NCBI GenBank assembly: GCA_027605045.1
Contig: JAQFWX010000070.1
Span: 1 to 64,000 of the forward strand
Origin: Phallus indusiatus
Taxonomy: Eukaryota > Basidiomycota > Agaricomycetes > Phallales > Phallaceae
Direction of reading: 5' to 3'
Length of the DNA stretch: 64,000 nucleotides
The notes below the pieces were generated by a model. It did not search any database. It had not been told where the DNA came from and saw only the letters and a list, made by a program, of their open reading frames with translations. Below are positions 40,808-53,638 of the stretch, piece by piece. The position numbers and the translations under genes were made by a program. Every line of letters starts with the position of its first letter. Within the stretch, counting starts at the first letter, position 1.

Positions 40808-41382
40808 CCAATGCGCAAAGTTATAACCCAAACCTGTCCTGTGACTGTCACACGGTGAAATGACTCGACAACTTGAAGCAGCACTGCTCTGCTGCGATGC
40901 TTTCTTTAGCCAAACTCTCAGTGAATATTCGGTATGTTCCGGCTTATTATCCATCTCTTTTTTACTGACAATCATCGTATAAAGAATTACTTTGCTCTTC
41001 TAGCACTTTGTTTGCCTAAGCCAAGTTTAAGCCAAGCTTTCACTTGTAAAGACAGCAGTGTCATCGATGCATTCACATCAGGTTCCGAGACGGACTTCCT
41101 ACGATAAGCGTTTGTTCGGATTCCATATCACCTTGCAACCGGCTGACAACGTGTCATCACATCGAAAGGACGCCAACTCGAATCCTGGATAAACTCGTGC
41201 TCGATTTGACGCGCCAAATTGCCTCGCTGAACTTGTTTTCTTCTCTTTCTCGTAAAAAAGGACTGCCTCTCTCCATCCAGCGTCAGAATATTCCTCGGTA
41301 TTTTGAACTTGGACAAAATTGAGAGTTTTCCAAAAGCACGCAATTCAGTCACACGCCAATCCGTCACATTCTCCGAGTCATC
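40808..41382. promoter_or_regulatory. Shared divergent promoter region of AlaRS and CoA-binding gene
   Basis: A 575-base spacer between two genes transcribed away from each other, both with alternative N-terminal presequences. I see no clear TATA box or known operator. The role is inferred from position only. Confidence 0.45.
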
Positions 41383-42082
41383 ATGTCGATCAACTGCAGT
41401 CTCCGGTTTACCACGTCCATTGCCACGTTGAAAGGACGAATTCATTATCCATTTGGAAACATACTACGCAGTTCGTCCACAATGTCCACCCTTGCTCAAA
41501 AGCAGAAAGCTTTCCTATCATCCCCTCAGTACGCTGTTGTCGGTGCAAGCAAGGATCAAACCAAGTTTGGGACCAAAGTAGGGATTGCATATCTTGCCCT
41601 GTGGTATTTGTTTCTAAACACGCACGGTCTAGGTTTTGAAATGGTATCAAGCACATAATAAAACAGTAACACCAATTCATCCCGTAAGTTCTGATTATCC
41701 ATAATCTAAGCGACGCCTGTTTTGATCCGTTTAATACTTCATTGAAGAAAGAAGAATCACTCGAGGGTTTAGGCACTCTGAAATCCATAGCTGAACTACC
41801 GTCACCAACGACGACTTCCGTATCTATTATCACTCCACCTTCGTGAGTACTACCCGATGAACTTCTCAGGTCACGACCTACTTTCTTCGTCTTCCCAGGA
41901 TAACTTTAAAAGTCCTCAAAGAGGCGAAAGAGTTGGGTATTCCTGCCTTATGGCTTCAACCTGGTGCTGAAGATGAGGAAGTAAAACTATATGTTGAGGA
42001 GGCTGGTATAAAGGACAAAGTTATTCTTGGAGGCCCCTGCATTCTCGTCGATGGTGCTAGTGTTCTTCGAAGCTTACTTTGA
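41383..42082 (+). CDS. CoA-binding (Rossmann) domain protein
   Basis: Small protein with a CoA_binding_2 type Rossmann fold, as in succinyl-CoA synthetase alpha and YccU-like proteins. Its exact role is unknown. Four exons sum to 525 bases (174 residues). The long form begins MSINCSLRFTTSIATLKGR, a basic Ser/Thr-rich N-terminus that suits mitochondrial import. A second in-frame ATG at 41482 (MSTLAQKQKAFLSSPQYAVV) starts right before the conserved fold. Family marks are YAVVGASKDQTKFGTKVLKWY, VTPIHPKEESLEGL, SVSIITPPSIT, GIPALWLQPGAEDEE and VILGGPCILVD. It starts 575 bases from AlaRS in the opposite direction. The fold is certain; the ligand is inferred. Confidence 0.92.
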
Positions 42083-42487
42083 AAAATCTCCAACCCAGTG
42101 CATACTGTATCATCCAGGATGTCAGGTGAAATGGAATGATGTCCTAGATTAGCGATCAATACCGGCTTTATGACTGGCTGTGGGGAATATTCTTCCAATA
42201 TAGAAATACAGATTGATTTTTCATTTGACAAAAATTGACGAAAATTGATAATTTCCAAGGTTTTGCTATTCAGAGCATCTCGAATTAACTTGACGATTCT
42301 TGGGTCGGCATCTCCGGCTCGAAACTGTCCCTGACCTTGGTAAATGATTTGATAAGCAGACTTTTGACAATTTTTGACAGGGTGACACGTTCACGCTCAC
42401 TTTTCATTTTCAACTCACTCCCCCCACCTCTTTCTTTATCAAAATTCGTTTCGGAGGCGGTGCTGTTTGTCGTCTTTGCTTGACGCA
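42083..42487. other. Short intergenic spacer
   Basis: Region between the CoA-binding gene and the phosphoesterase gene. No gene was seen. Confidence 0.5.
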
Positions 42488-44522
42488 ATGACCTTAGCAC
42501 CCCACTTCTTTAATTCTCGTCGTATCAGGTCGAAAGTCTCGCCTGTGCAAGCCTTGAAAGTATACTGGCTTGTTGCGATCTGCTGGTGGGAGTACGGAAC
42601 CTTCGCGTGGGACGTTACCTGGTGTCGATGGCCGAAGGAAAATACCTCGAAAAATCTTCACATTCTCATCATTGCAGACCCTCAAGTACCCCGACCTTTC
42701 CGCGGTTGGCACCCTTCCTTGACGTGGTTCAAGACATATATTATCAACCATAACTTGCGCAAAAGCTGGCACGCAGCGAAATCATTTCGTCCACATAGTG
42801 TAATATTTCTTGGGGATATGTTACGCCATGGTAGCAAAGCATCTGATATGGACGAGTGAGTGCGTCGCCTGCGTTTTTATTTTCTTCCTCAACGTCTCAC
42901 TTCAACTGTCCATAGATACACCCACTATGCAAACCATTTCAAAGCGATATTTCATACACCCTCGAATATGCAACGATTCTACGTGCCCGGGAACCGTGAC
43001 GTAGGGCAAGTATTTTACCAAAAATTTCATCCTCCAGCTTTCAAGCTAATCCTGAAGTAGATTAGGATCATCTAGAACATTTTCCGCTCAAACCCGTAGT
43101 CGTTACGAAACGGTCTTTGGAAGTCCAAATCAAGTCAACGTGAGAATCGCTTGCCACCCCTGATTTGCTGCCGAGCTCAATTAAAAAATTATTTTTACAC
43201 CCTTCCTCTTCCTTTTTAGACGTTTGAGAACTACACATTGGTTTTTTTGGATGCTCCTGCACTCGTAGAAGAGGATTATCGTCGCCATTCAGCAGGTCAC
43301 CGATTCTCGGAATGGACAGGGATTCCAGGTGGTTCGATCGAATTCGTAACCGCCTTGGCGGCTTCTAGTAGTGTGTATGATTCAATCGTGTTGAACCCGT
43401 ACCGGGTTATCTAAGCCGTATATTTATCCAGATCCGACTGAACCAAAATCCACAATTCTACTCACGCACATTCCGTTGTGGAGGCCGGAAGGTGCCTCCT
43501 GTGGTCCTCTGAGGGAATATGGTACTATCCGGCGAGGAGTGGGTAAAGGATATCAAAGTCTCCTCGGGAAAGACACGACCAACTTTCTCCTAAAAAACCT
43601 AGCTCCTTCAGTTATATTCAGGTTTGTCTTTGCTTTGATAGCTGCACGCGCCAAATAACTCAATGTTTAAATTTATATGATCAGTGCCGATGACCATGAC
43701 TATTGTCACCATAACCACCAATATACAATGGACAACGGTTCAATTGTGATGATACCCGAAGTGACAGTGAAATCATTCTCGATGGCCACGAATGTCCACC
43801 GACCAGGATTCCAACTTCTCACACTACAAAGCGGCTCCAACCATTTAATCTCCGATACCTTATGTCTCCTCCCTGACCAGTCTCGAATTTACACACGAGG
43901 CTATCTTTTATCTCTGCTTGTTACAATATTATGGTTGGCTTATGTCAATATTCGTCGCTCAAAAGCAGACCGCGATATGCGATGGTGCACAAGTCCGTCG
44001 CAAAGTTCGCCCAGTCCGCCCAACAGTCCAATTCACTATAAAGCTTCGTATTCCAACCCTGTTCTTCGAAGCGCATCGGCCATGTTCCCTTCCGAGCCTT
44101 CCACACCTCTAGGGGGAACACCACTTCTTCGTCCTACACTACCACCCTATGCAGTGGAAGACGAAGAGTCTTCTGAAGCGTATATGCCCAACTCACCTTT
44201 AACACCTGGCACACCTTCCAAGATTTTTCCTCGAGTAAAAGACAACTCCCCCGGAAAAGACAGCTCGTATTTTTTACCATCAGTAAACTCGCACTCATCC
44301 TCTCAAAGACCTGTATGGTCTGTCGCGCAAACGACACTAACAGCCCGTCGGCTGACATCACGCCCATCCATCTCAAGCATTTTCTCCTGGCTTTGGCGTG
44401 CGTCCCTAAACGGACATCGAAAAGCGAACACATGGTATGAGCAATTCGGCCAAGATCTTTTGCAAGTATTATTTTTTCCCGGCATAATTTATATCATTAT
44501 CTCTATCTGGTATTGCATTTGA
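42488..44522 (+). CDS. Ted1/Cdc1-like metallophosphoesterase (GPI-anchor remodelling)
   Basis: Endoplasmic-reticulum membrane phosphoesterase of the Cdc1/Ted1/PGAP5 group, which removes ethanolamine phosphate from GPI-anchor mannose and helps ER exit. Six exons sum to 1713 bases (570 residues). Layout: an N-terminal membrane anchor (VYWLVAICWWEYGTFAW) and a calcineurin-like domain with metal motifs LIIADPQVPRPF, FLGDMLRHG, VPGNRDVG, LLTHIPLW and FSADDHDYCHHNH. Then come a second helix (YLLSLLVTILWLAYV), a long Ser/Pro-rich loop and a C-terminal helix (VLFFPGIIYIIISIWYCI). The third intron position is fixed by a GC donor (GCAAGT at 43006). The motifs read DPQ and GNRD where many phosphoesterases have DxH and GNHD; Cdc1 relatives often vary here. 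Choice between Ted1 and Cdc1 is not settled. Confidence 0.88.
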
Positions 44523-44669
44523 CTTGGTCACGAATTCACGGGCATATTTTTTTTTTGCTTAGAGTAATCATTATGACAATATGGGACGACGATATAAGAA
44601 TGTATTTAATTTAACTTGTGTATATAAGTCTTTGTTACATTTAATTACATATTATTCGCCCCTGATGAT

Positions 44670-47600
44670 TTATTGGAAACGCCTCTCTTCGGACTGCCCT
44701 ATACCTGATAGGTTTCTTCCGATTCAGATAATGAACAAGAACAGGAAAGATGACTTACGATTTAGACGGTCTTCTGCTTCATCAAAATTTTTGAACAACC
44801 AATAGAAAAGAACCCCTCCAACAAAACTTGCGCCGGCACATCCGACTATAAATCATTAACTTTCCATATACCCAAATTTTTCGAACTTTACGTACCGTAA
44901 TTATAGATGACAAACGGATCGACAGAAACAGGAGCGAGGGCCAGTGCAATAGCGTTTCCTATCGCCTCCATCAAGAAATACAAAGCGAAGACAACTGACT
45001 TCATCCGCAATGGCGCTTTCGTGAATGCATATTCCAGACCTGTGATCTAATGCGCCCTTAATCAGAACCTACAATTAACATATTTAATGGAAAACTTACG
45101 TTGGTGAAAATCTGCAAGAATGGACATTGGTGTGTCAGTAAACTTTCATCATGCCACGGCTAATTGTTGAGTTTTTACTTACTTCGGAAGTTCCTACTAG
45201 GATGTATGCTGGTGCTTGAACCTTTGAATTAATGAACAAGGGGCCAAAATATGGGAATTCTACATGTGGGCCTTACCCAGACATTGATGGGAGCTGGACC
45301 TAACGGACATTCGTTTCCAAATTTACCGCAAGGACTCTTGAAAAAATGATAGGCTGTTATCAAAACCAAATTGTGACATAAATGACATACCTTCAGATTT
45401 ATAAAATGCTAGATGTTGTGCTTCAGGGACGATAAATCTTTGAGCAGAAATTTCTCGACTTCACCTGCAAAATTGCTGCATATGCCATGGCGGCAGCCGC
45501 AAAGAAAAAGCCGAGTGTAATTCTTTGTATAGGCCGGAAGATAATTCCAAAACGACGTAAACCTAATATACGAAATATTTATATAGAACATATGCGATCA
45601 ACAATGATGTCGTAGAGCTGCTAACCTGGGTAGATAAGTCGATCCTAGGATAATCAATTCAAAATTAAACATTCAGGATATACGATAATGAAATACAAAC
45701 CAGGATGGGAATGATGATGATAATGGTAATCGGATCAACTATGATGGTATAAATATGAAGTAATTGGTATATAATCAACTACCACTTACGGTTTCTTAAA
45801 AGATCGTTGGGTGTACCACCGGTATGCATGTCTGGAAACAAAATGATTGATCAGCTGCACCTGTATTATACATAATTTACTAACACCCGGCTTGGTTGAC
45901 CAACTACGTGAATTTGAGCAGCGAACACCTGAAGCTCAAGGCAGAAACGTACATTACTGGTCAGTTGATTATAACTGATCCAATATAAAGGATACAACAA
46001 GCTGTAGTACTTGGAAGATCAGATAGTGAAATAAATAATATTCAGAAAGAAGAAGAAAAGACGACTGACAAGACTTTGCAGGCAAAGATTGTTCGCTTTA
46101 TCTCATCCACAAATTGCGAGTCCCAAGTAATATATTTTTTCAGACTTGACTCCTTCGAGACATCGTCATCTATCGTTGGTCTTGCCGAATCCCAATCGGC
46201 ACCAGAACGAAAATTCCTCCATAACGTAACGGGATTCAAGCCTGTTAAATGTTCACTTGAGAATCATGGCTTATTCAACATCCTGCTTGTGTAACATACT
46301 CCAAGCATTCCTATATGCAATACGCAACACTTTGACGAACTCCAATAATATGCTTCCTCTAGCAGGAGTTTTAATATACCGATTGCGCTTAGGTCATGAG
46401 TTTAGCATAGCGAATAATACTTGGAGGACCATATAATGCTTACTCCAAAGAACAAAACAACCGGTAGCAGAAAATAGCTTTGAAATCAATTAGTATTATC
46501 AGTGGATATACTTTCAGGACATACACAGCGGTCGGTACGAGATACGCCAACCAGAATCCTAAATCAACGAGTTAGGTCCTCCTAACATGGTATCTATAAG
46601 GTTGGAACTACCGATGAGCTTTTCGCACCAAACTGTAGCGATAGATCCCAGAGCACCGATATTTGTCAGAAGATAGAACCTATATATGTACACGAATTAA
46701 ACCAGCCAAACCTCTGCCAAATATGAAACGGGACTAACCACATGAATATTCTCTCTGCAATATCGAATTGAGTAGCTGAGAAAGATAATTACGCCCAAAA
46801 AGCTCACGTATGGTCAAATTAGTATCAACAATCACCCTCCGTCCATCTTTTTCTGTACGGATCCATTGACCATGTTTGGGATATTGTTCAGCGACAAGAG
46901 GAGATACGTTCGCTTTGACTACGCATAGCGGCGTAAGTTATCATACCAAGAGAACCTCTGCGAGATTGAAATTCTTACTTCCTCCTGTTCCGATCCCAAT
47001 AATCAAAATTGACACCATGAAGCCAGCGAAAGCAGCATTTGAATTTCCCTGCAAGACCGAAGGGATACTACAAGCTAACAATTAGGAATCAACAACGATA
47101 CATCATGTTTTACGAATTTGGTTGCAGACTGACCAACAAGGATGACATGTCCTATTCCTACTATGGTGGTGAAAACGACGATAGTTTTGAAACGACCCCA
47201 ATATTGATCCGCCATGATAGCTTGGTATACATAATTGACATAAATGAACTATGAAATGAACTAATCATCGCACCTCCAAAGATTGGCATAATGTAGGACC
47301 AAAAACTGAAAAAAGTTGTAACGGCAACGGCAGTTTGTATTCCTTGATTGAGACCTCCTGGAAGTAAATTGCTTTTGGGAGGAGGTGCTCCTGCACCATT
47401 CCCACCAGCTGGCAAAGGGCGTTCAATGAAGTTCCTGCATGGAATTAAATTCATAATCACTTATAATAGAAATCAGCTTACGTGAAAACTCTGAGTTGTA
47501 AATGGGTATCAGGTATCAGGATTCGTCTAAACTGAAAAGGCCCAGTCCCGCTTACCCGGTCGTTCCATCTTGGAAGAAAAAATCTTATTATGCATCGAGA

Positions 47601-47926
47601 TAATAGATTGTGCTAAAAAACCTACAATATGAGAATCTCTCTGCAAACTCGCAAACAACGATCAACATGGCAGATAAACTATAGGTATATCGGTCATTGT
47701 GTCAGTTGTATGTTGTGAATCCAAGCGAGCTTTAAACAATTGCAATGGCCCACGGTAGTTCGTCAGCCACTCGCACAAGCGTTCGCAACTCCTCTTCAGT
47801 GGGAATCTCGGGAGCGTTGGGATCGAGAACATTGGTCATTTCGACGTCTAGTTCTTTAGAAGAAAGCCCATCCTTTACATCCGTGTCAACTTGAATGTCC
47901 TTCGTTATGCTCGTCGCTTCAACCAT
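44670..47926 (-). CDS. PTR2: PTR2-type proton-coupled di/tripeptide transporter
   Basis: Plasma-membrane POT/PTR family importer of di- and tripeptides. The protein starts MVEATSITKDIQVDTDVKDG and has the fungal PTR2 lead-in PTEEELRTLVRVADELPWA. The first helix region includes CEFAERFSY (family: ELAERFSYYG). Then come FIERPLPAGG, PGGLNQGIQTAVAVTTFF, ADQYWGRFKTIVVF (family loop motif), ISPLVAEQYP-like SPLVAEQYPKHG, FMWFYLLTNIGALG, the cytoplasmic segment near SGADWDSARP, GLEYAFTKAPLRMKSVVFAL and a last helix VGGVLFYWLF. More than ten short introns split it. The C-terminus depends on a final intron. Spliced, it ends RIGQSEERRFQ at 44670; unspliced, the stop is at 44724. It stands beside an aspartic protease on the same strand, fitting peptide nutrition. 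Confidence 0.88.
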
Positions 47927-49040
47927 AATTCAAGAACGAGGGAAAAAACGTCCAAGAGAAAAGGAAACAGTTTAGAAGCCTGTCTCGCATACGGAGACGT
48001 CTTAAATATCACATCAAACAAAGTTTTTCCATATCCAAATGCTCCAAGAAGCCACAAAATGTGGGGCGTTATGCTACTCTCGGGCCGTACTGAGATTGCT
48101 AGCAGAGTCAAGTAGATGGCGCAATCTATTGCAAAGGAATCAAAGATTGTCCAGAACCGCGAAATGAGCATGTGGCACGAATGAAAAGAAGTCATGAGAC
48201 GGCTGTTATCGCGTTTTTGGCGATGAAATGCACCAATCGCTGGAGCTGCTGACAGGCTCGGGTTTGACAACATGAAAGAATGATTTTTTCAGCGTATTTC
48301 AAGAGACATGGAGGATTGACCAGACTCGTAAATTGAATTTCTTAATCCTAGTTATCCCTCTGCTTAAGAGACAGTGAGAGTGTTAGGGTAGTACTTAGAG
48401 CGCTGGGGCTCCATTGGAGGCGCGGCGCGCGCTCTGAGCCTGAGAACATATTTCTCAAATTTGAATCCACGGAAATGATAAGAATGTTGAAAAATACCAA
48501 GAAAATAAACACAAACAAAAGATTATTAGGGGAGTACCTCAGGATTTAGCAAAACATACAATCAATAAATGCTATTCATCAAGTCAACGGTTTCCTTCAG
48601 AGTCTGTAACATCTATTACGAATTCATTTTTTGTCATTAAGATTGCAATACGGGTGGCTAATAAGAATGCTAAACCGAATCTTCAACAAATAGTAGTATA
48701 TAATGGACAAAAAGCTGTTTACGATCCTTCATTTTATATATTCACAATACGTAACTAGTACTGAAAAGATTGTTCCTCTCCTGCCTGTCAAACCGAATGG
48801 CCATTTCCATCAAAGCGTGGTAGAGGTGATCATAAATAGCAATAATACAATACAAATAGGGCAGATCAAAATAAAAAGGGGGATATGACTGTTAACGTAT
48901 GTAAGTGATGCTATAGTAGGAATGATTAAACGACAATGCAATAGGAATGATGAACCCCTAAATATAATCTTTACTAGAACAGATGAAACATGGTATCCAG
49001 AATATTGCGTTTACTTTGAAAGGTTGGTAAATGATGCATA
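47927..49040. other. Intergenic, no convincing gene
   Basis: A 122-codon minus-strand frame at 47905-48273 overlaps the transporter start and is probably fortuitous. A GC-rich patch (GGCGCGGCGCGCGC) lies near 48420-48432. Nothing else could be supported. Confidence 0.45.
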
Positions 49041-50923
49041 CTAAAGAGTAACAAAAGGAATGGCGTACGAGGTATACGAGGCTGGAATTGGTCTTTGGGC
49101 AAGACCAACTCTGCACTTCTCTTGATCGAAGACGACGTACAAGGACTGAATGAAGTATGTACGTTAGTTAACCAACATTCAGTGAATTATTCCAATATAC
49201 CTTGAATAGGACGTCACCCAATACATCAAATGTGAGATTTCCACGATTTTGAATCTAAAGAGGCATGAATAAAATAAAATCACCAAGTACAAAAGTCTAG
49301 AAGAACATACTCCGCCCATAACCCAGTCCTCGGAATGCACGTTAAGGGAAAACTTGTCGGGATTTATGGTGTAGAATTTGCCGCCAATCCTGATTTCAAT
49401 TTGTGGAACTGAATCAAAGTTCAGTGTTAGAACTAATCATTTGACCAATAACTTTATCAAAAGTATACTTTTTGCCTTGACGGGGATCAACCATAGCCCG
49501 TCCGAATTTCGGCACGTAGCACCATGAATATGCTTATACACACGGTCGACAACTTCCTTTGACATTAGACACAGGGTCGTTCCTGTGTCGAAAATGGCAG
49601 TATTGCCATGCCTTGAGATCTACAGTGCACAAATGACTCCCCCTGTTCAAAATAGCAATATCTCAGCAATTAAACTTACCAATTTGCCGTTGATAGAAAC
49701 ATCTTCGCATGTCGTCTGCCAAAATCGAGGCGGAGAAATACAGCTGACGTAGGCGATACTGAAATGAACAGTATTACTCATACGTGATCATAGCATTATC
49801 AGAAAAGCCCTACTCGGATTCTTTGACCCCCGCGCGCTCGGCATCAATACCCCCAAAGGTATAAAAGCTCTGATCACTCTCATGTTCTATGCTGACGCTG
49901 ACAAATGCAATAATCTCACTAGGAGTGCTTTGAAGACCGAACCTGAAAGCGAGCGTACCTGAATATACCTGTTTTCCCATGGCCTATCATATTGGCCACG
50001 GGGGTCAACGCCTGCGTGGGTTGGACGTTATTTCCACCTGGCCAAGCTAGACCCAGCAGGCTAATTATTTTTAGTACAAAGCGAAAAATCGTCCCAAGAG
50101 CACCTTACCCACTGATGTTCTCGGATAAGAACTCTTCAGATACAGTATCGGCGACCTCAACTACTTGGCCTTCTATAGCACAAGAGCCAATATATACAGC
50201 TTATCAAAATATTTGTCTGAGTATATGTCACCTGAGTATATTTTTTTAGTCGACTTACTGTCAGTGTAAACACGACCCTGCAAACAGGTCGTAATCAGAT
50301 TTTATCACACCCGGAATGTTGCGTTAAAAACCTACCGAAGCCGAAGAATGATCCCCGTATTGCATATGCCAAGTCGCACCGTCCACAAGCTTCGAAGTTG
50401 AAGATTCGGATGGATCATAGTAAGCCTATACTCAAATATAAACACACGTTAAACATGCTAGATCGTTCAGAGACGTGTCATTGTTCTCACCACATTCTTA
50501 TTCGACCTTCCATTGATCCAAAGGTCACTGGACCCGGTGTCAAGATTCAAAAGAAACGTCTTGGGAGGGGTACCAACTTGAATAGCGACGACATATTCAC
50601 TATCATGATTCATATCCTGTGCGGGTAACTCGATCGCTATAGAAGAAAAAAAGTTAATAAACAGGCTAATAAAGCTGTGGGTCAAACGTACTCCCGGGTG
50701 GAGGAATGGCCGCCAGTCTCTTCACTGGGTGACTCTGTATGTGAGGATGAGGTTCTAATTGGGAGTGATCGACATGTGGCTCGTCTCGTTTATATAGTTT
50801 GCCGTTATGAAAGTGAAAATGTGTCGTGCTGGCGCTGAACTTCCGAAGGGATTTAAGATACGCCTTCAGTCCATTTTGCTGGGAACCTGACTTGACCGCG
50901 GAGACCACAACAGGAGAAGACAT
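49041..50923 (-). CDS. A1 aspartic protease without signal peptide
   Basis: Pepsin-family endopeptidase. Two active-site motifs are present: DTGSSDLW after EYVVAIQVGTPPKTFLLNL, and DTGTTLCL downstream of SINGKLIS. The flap tyrosine lies in MQYGDHSSASG. The C-terminal part has GGIQNRG, DVLGDVLFKSLYVVFD and GLAQRP, and ends at 49041. The start MSSPVVVSAVKSGSQQNGLKA is followed by YLKSLRKFSASTTHFHFHN and a propeptide-like His/Pro-rich segment before the mature domain. There is no hydrophobic signal sequence. A basidiomycete subgroup with this exact N-terminal style exists. Whether it enters an unconventional export route or stays inside is not known. Many short introns are present. Confidence 0.9.
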
Positions 50924-51753
50924 TGTAGTTGGTGAAGGGTTACGCGTAGAGTCTTCGTTATATATGGTTTTTGACGAACAGGGCTGAAATAACCGTAACA
51001 TTATTCCCAGTGAGCCAACGGACGGTTGAAATAATTTAAATGATCCATTCCAAAAAAAGGGGCGTGGGGAGTGAACAAAACAAGTCAATTGCGGACAGGT
51101 TTTGTCGTGGCTCGTGGCTTGCTTAGACATAAATGAACATAGGGGTAAAAGGGATCCTGACATATTTATATCACATTAGAATATTCTTTGAGGCTAGTCA
51201 TGACCGGTATGTCGTGTTTATGTGCGTTTGAAAGAACTGATCGTTCGTTGATGCATTGAAAGGAGACTTGCAGGGGCCCATAAGTGCCATAAGAATGAAA
51301 CAATTTGATTGACGAGCGCTAAAAAAATACGCAATATTAGTATAAAGCTTGGTGTTTTCGAGATAATATACTTACTTTTCATCTGGCAGGTACTCCATCG
51401 TTGTTTTGAATAAACGAGAAAACCGCGGTTTAAGCCCTACCCTTAGCTGGTGCCGCGCGGCCACACGTGTCATCACGTCTCCGTGACGGAAAGGCTAAAG
51501 TAAAGCTGACTACCTAGTAGTAAGAGCAAGTTTGTTTCACTCCCAGAGAGTCAAATAAAGTGTCCAATATTACTATGGTTACATGAATTGTCTGTATCAT
51601 AGGGACATTCCTAACGTCTATGTCATTGGTCAAATCAATTGACAATGGATCATATATTCAAATCATCAAACAATCGAATTTGAGATAAGAAAAGAGATAC
51701 TATGGAATCGGTAGTTCTATCCCAATTCGGGAATGCGACAAAAGTATATTTGT
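50924..51753. other. Intergenic, no gene seen
   Basis: Contains the aspartic protease promoter side and the 3' flank of the F-box gene. No motif stands out. Confidence 0.5.
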
Positions 51754-53438
51754 TTAATAAATCCACTTCACGCTAACCTTGATACCAGCCTGTCGCAAAA
51801 TAGACACAACGTCTGACAATCCAACATCGTCAAAATTGCTTACACTTAATTCCAAAGTATCAATACCAGCTCTCAAAACCGCATCATAAAGCGGCTTGAA
51901 ATCAAACGATGTCAAGCGGACGCCCGTCATAATAAGTGTTTTCAGCTGGAGATTCTGGGGCAGTGAATTCAACAACCAAGTGATACTAACAGCATCCGAG
52001 GGCTGAAATAATAATTCTAGAGTACGGAGACGAGGAAGAGCATCGCCGACGTCAAAGTCCCACAAGGTAAGAATTTGCCGTGCATCAGAGCATAAGCACA
52101 AGTGTGTTATCTCAGGCATAGCGCGTATTAAATCTAGGATTGGGGCGCGATTCAAGGGGATTCTTGATGTCCAATTGCCCGACAGCATAAGAGGATAGCT
52201 TGATGGATAATGATGCTGAGGCGCAGAAGGGGCAGAATATATTTGAAAAGAGTAAGCGTCGAATTTAACGTTTATGGACAGGTAACCATGTCCTTCAAAT
52301 CGAGAAAATGTTCCGGATGGAATCGGTCCAAAAATACTGAAAGGTAGATTGAGGTTGCGACCATTATCAAAAAAGTTGTCGTAGGTTAGTTTGAATTGAA
52401 GAAGCGACCCTAAAGGTCGAATACAAGCTGAGAGGTTTTGGAGATAATCAAACTCGTAGGAAGTTGGAACATCCAAAATAAATATGAGTTTTTTGAGGTT
52501 AGGGAACTCTAGTGTGTTGACCATCGACGAGTCCGCCAAAATATTTCTGTCACCGCGACAACCCAAACCAAATTCTAATTCGATCAGGAGAGGACAATTA
52601 GACAAAAAGTTGCAAAGCTGAGAGTGTGTCGGCGGGGTCAGGGGATTCCGAAGTTTGAAATGCGTCAATTTGTTATGAAGAAGCTGGAGCCATGGTAAAT
52701 TGGTTCCTTCGAGTTTGAGCTCCCGGAAACAAGAGATATCCACTTGTATGTAATCTGTCACTGTTGATGATGCATCCTCACGAAAATTAAACAGTCTGCT
52801 GTCGTACACCAACTTGAAATCCAGCTGTTGCAGGCGAAGCGGAGGAAACTGAGGGTCTCGGAGCAGGCGTTGAATCTCCAAGAGTTTGGAATGCGAAACA
52901 TGCAGAGTTAATGAATTCAAACGAGGTAGAATCAAACTTGCGCGAGACTTGAAGTAGGATTTTGTTGGGTGGGATACGTAGTCCCATATACACCACAGTG
53001 AGAGAGGGATATCATTAGACCGGTCTACGAATAGTTTGATTGTGGGAAGATTATTCAGATTTAGAAATCGCCATAGAGTTGGCCATGCCAATGTAAGTTT
53101 CCTCCAGAACCGGCAAACGTGCGAGATCGTCAAGGCAGTATTATCAGGATGCTCCGAGCTGTAAATTGCCAAGGTAAAGATCTCGTGCAATAGTGCATCC
53201 GGAATGCTGTGTATAGCAAAGTCGGAGTTAAGAGTTTTCCTCAACTGCGATATAATAGTGTGAAGTCTCTTTTCTGTCTGGTGTATTATTCTGGGTGTGA
53301 GGGTTTCGGGGTTTGTTCTGGTTTGACATCTTCCCATCAGTAAAATAAGATCCATGTTCCAAGTTAATATAACTACCGTATTTCATTTTCAAGTCCGATG
53401 AGCCATGCTTGGAACAACTTATGCTTGTGAGATTCCAT
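51754..53438 (-). CDS. F-box/LRR-like protein, intact paralogue
   Basis: Probable substrate-recognition subunit of an SCF ubiquitin ligase, a hugely expanded family in agaricomycetes. It has two exons. Exon 1 (53377-53438) encodes MESHKHKLFQAWLIGLENEI. A 59-base intron is removed, and exon 2 continues RTNPETLTPRIIHQTEKRL to the stop, summing to 1626 bases (541 residues). The F-box-like domain is IPDALLHEIFTLAIYSSE...ALTISHVCRFWRKLTLAWP...TLWRFLNL. The remainder is a degenerate leucine-rich array with repeated LPRLxxLTLH, LRTLELLF and LKTLIMTG strings. The short first exon was placed by matching the downstream paralogues, which share the same intron position. Of the three tandem copies, only this one has no visible break. 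Confidence 0.88.
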
Positions 53439-53638
53439 GAGCAATTATTGTTGCCCCTGTGGAAAAACTTCAGAAAGTTGCGGAGACACCCTACTAAGAG
53501 GGTATAGTTGGGGTATGTGTATACTTGGGGTGGACTTCTTTTGATCGCCCGAGCGTATCTGACTCGGCTATCTGAAATCTCAGGCTTGCTTCTGCTCTGC
53601 GTAAGCGTGATAAGGGAGAGTTTTGCTATCATATGTGT

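Noticed and set aside
47905..48273. 122-codon minus-strand frame upstream of and overlapping the peptide transporter start
   Set aside because: It overlaps the first codons of the transporter in another frame, has no domain, and its composition is not gene-like.
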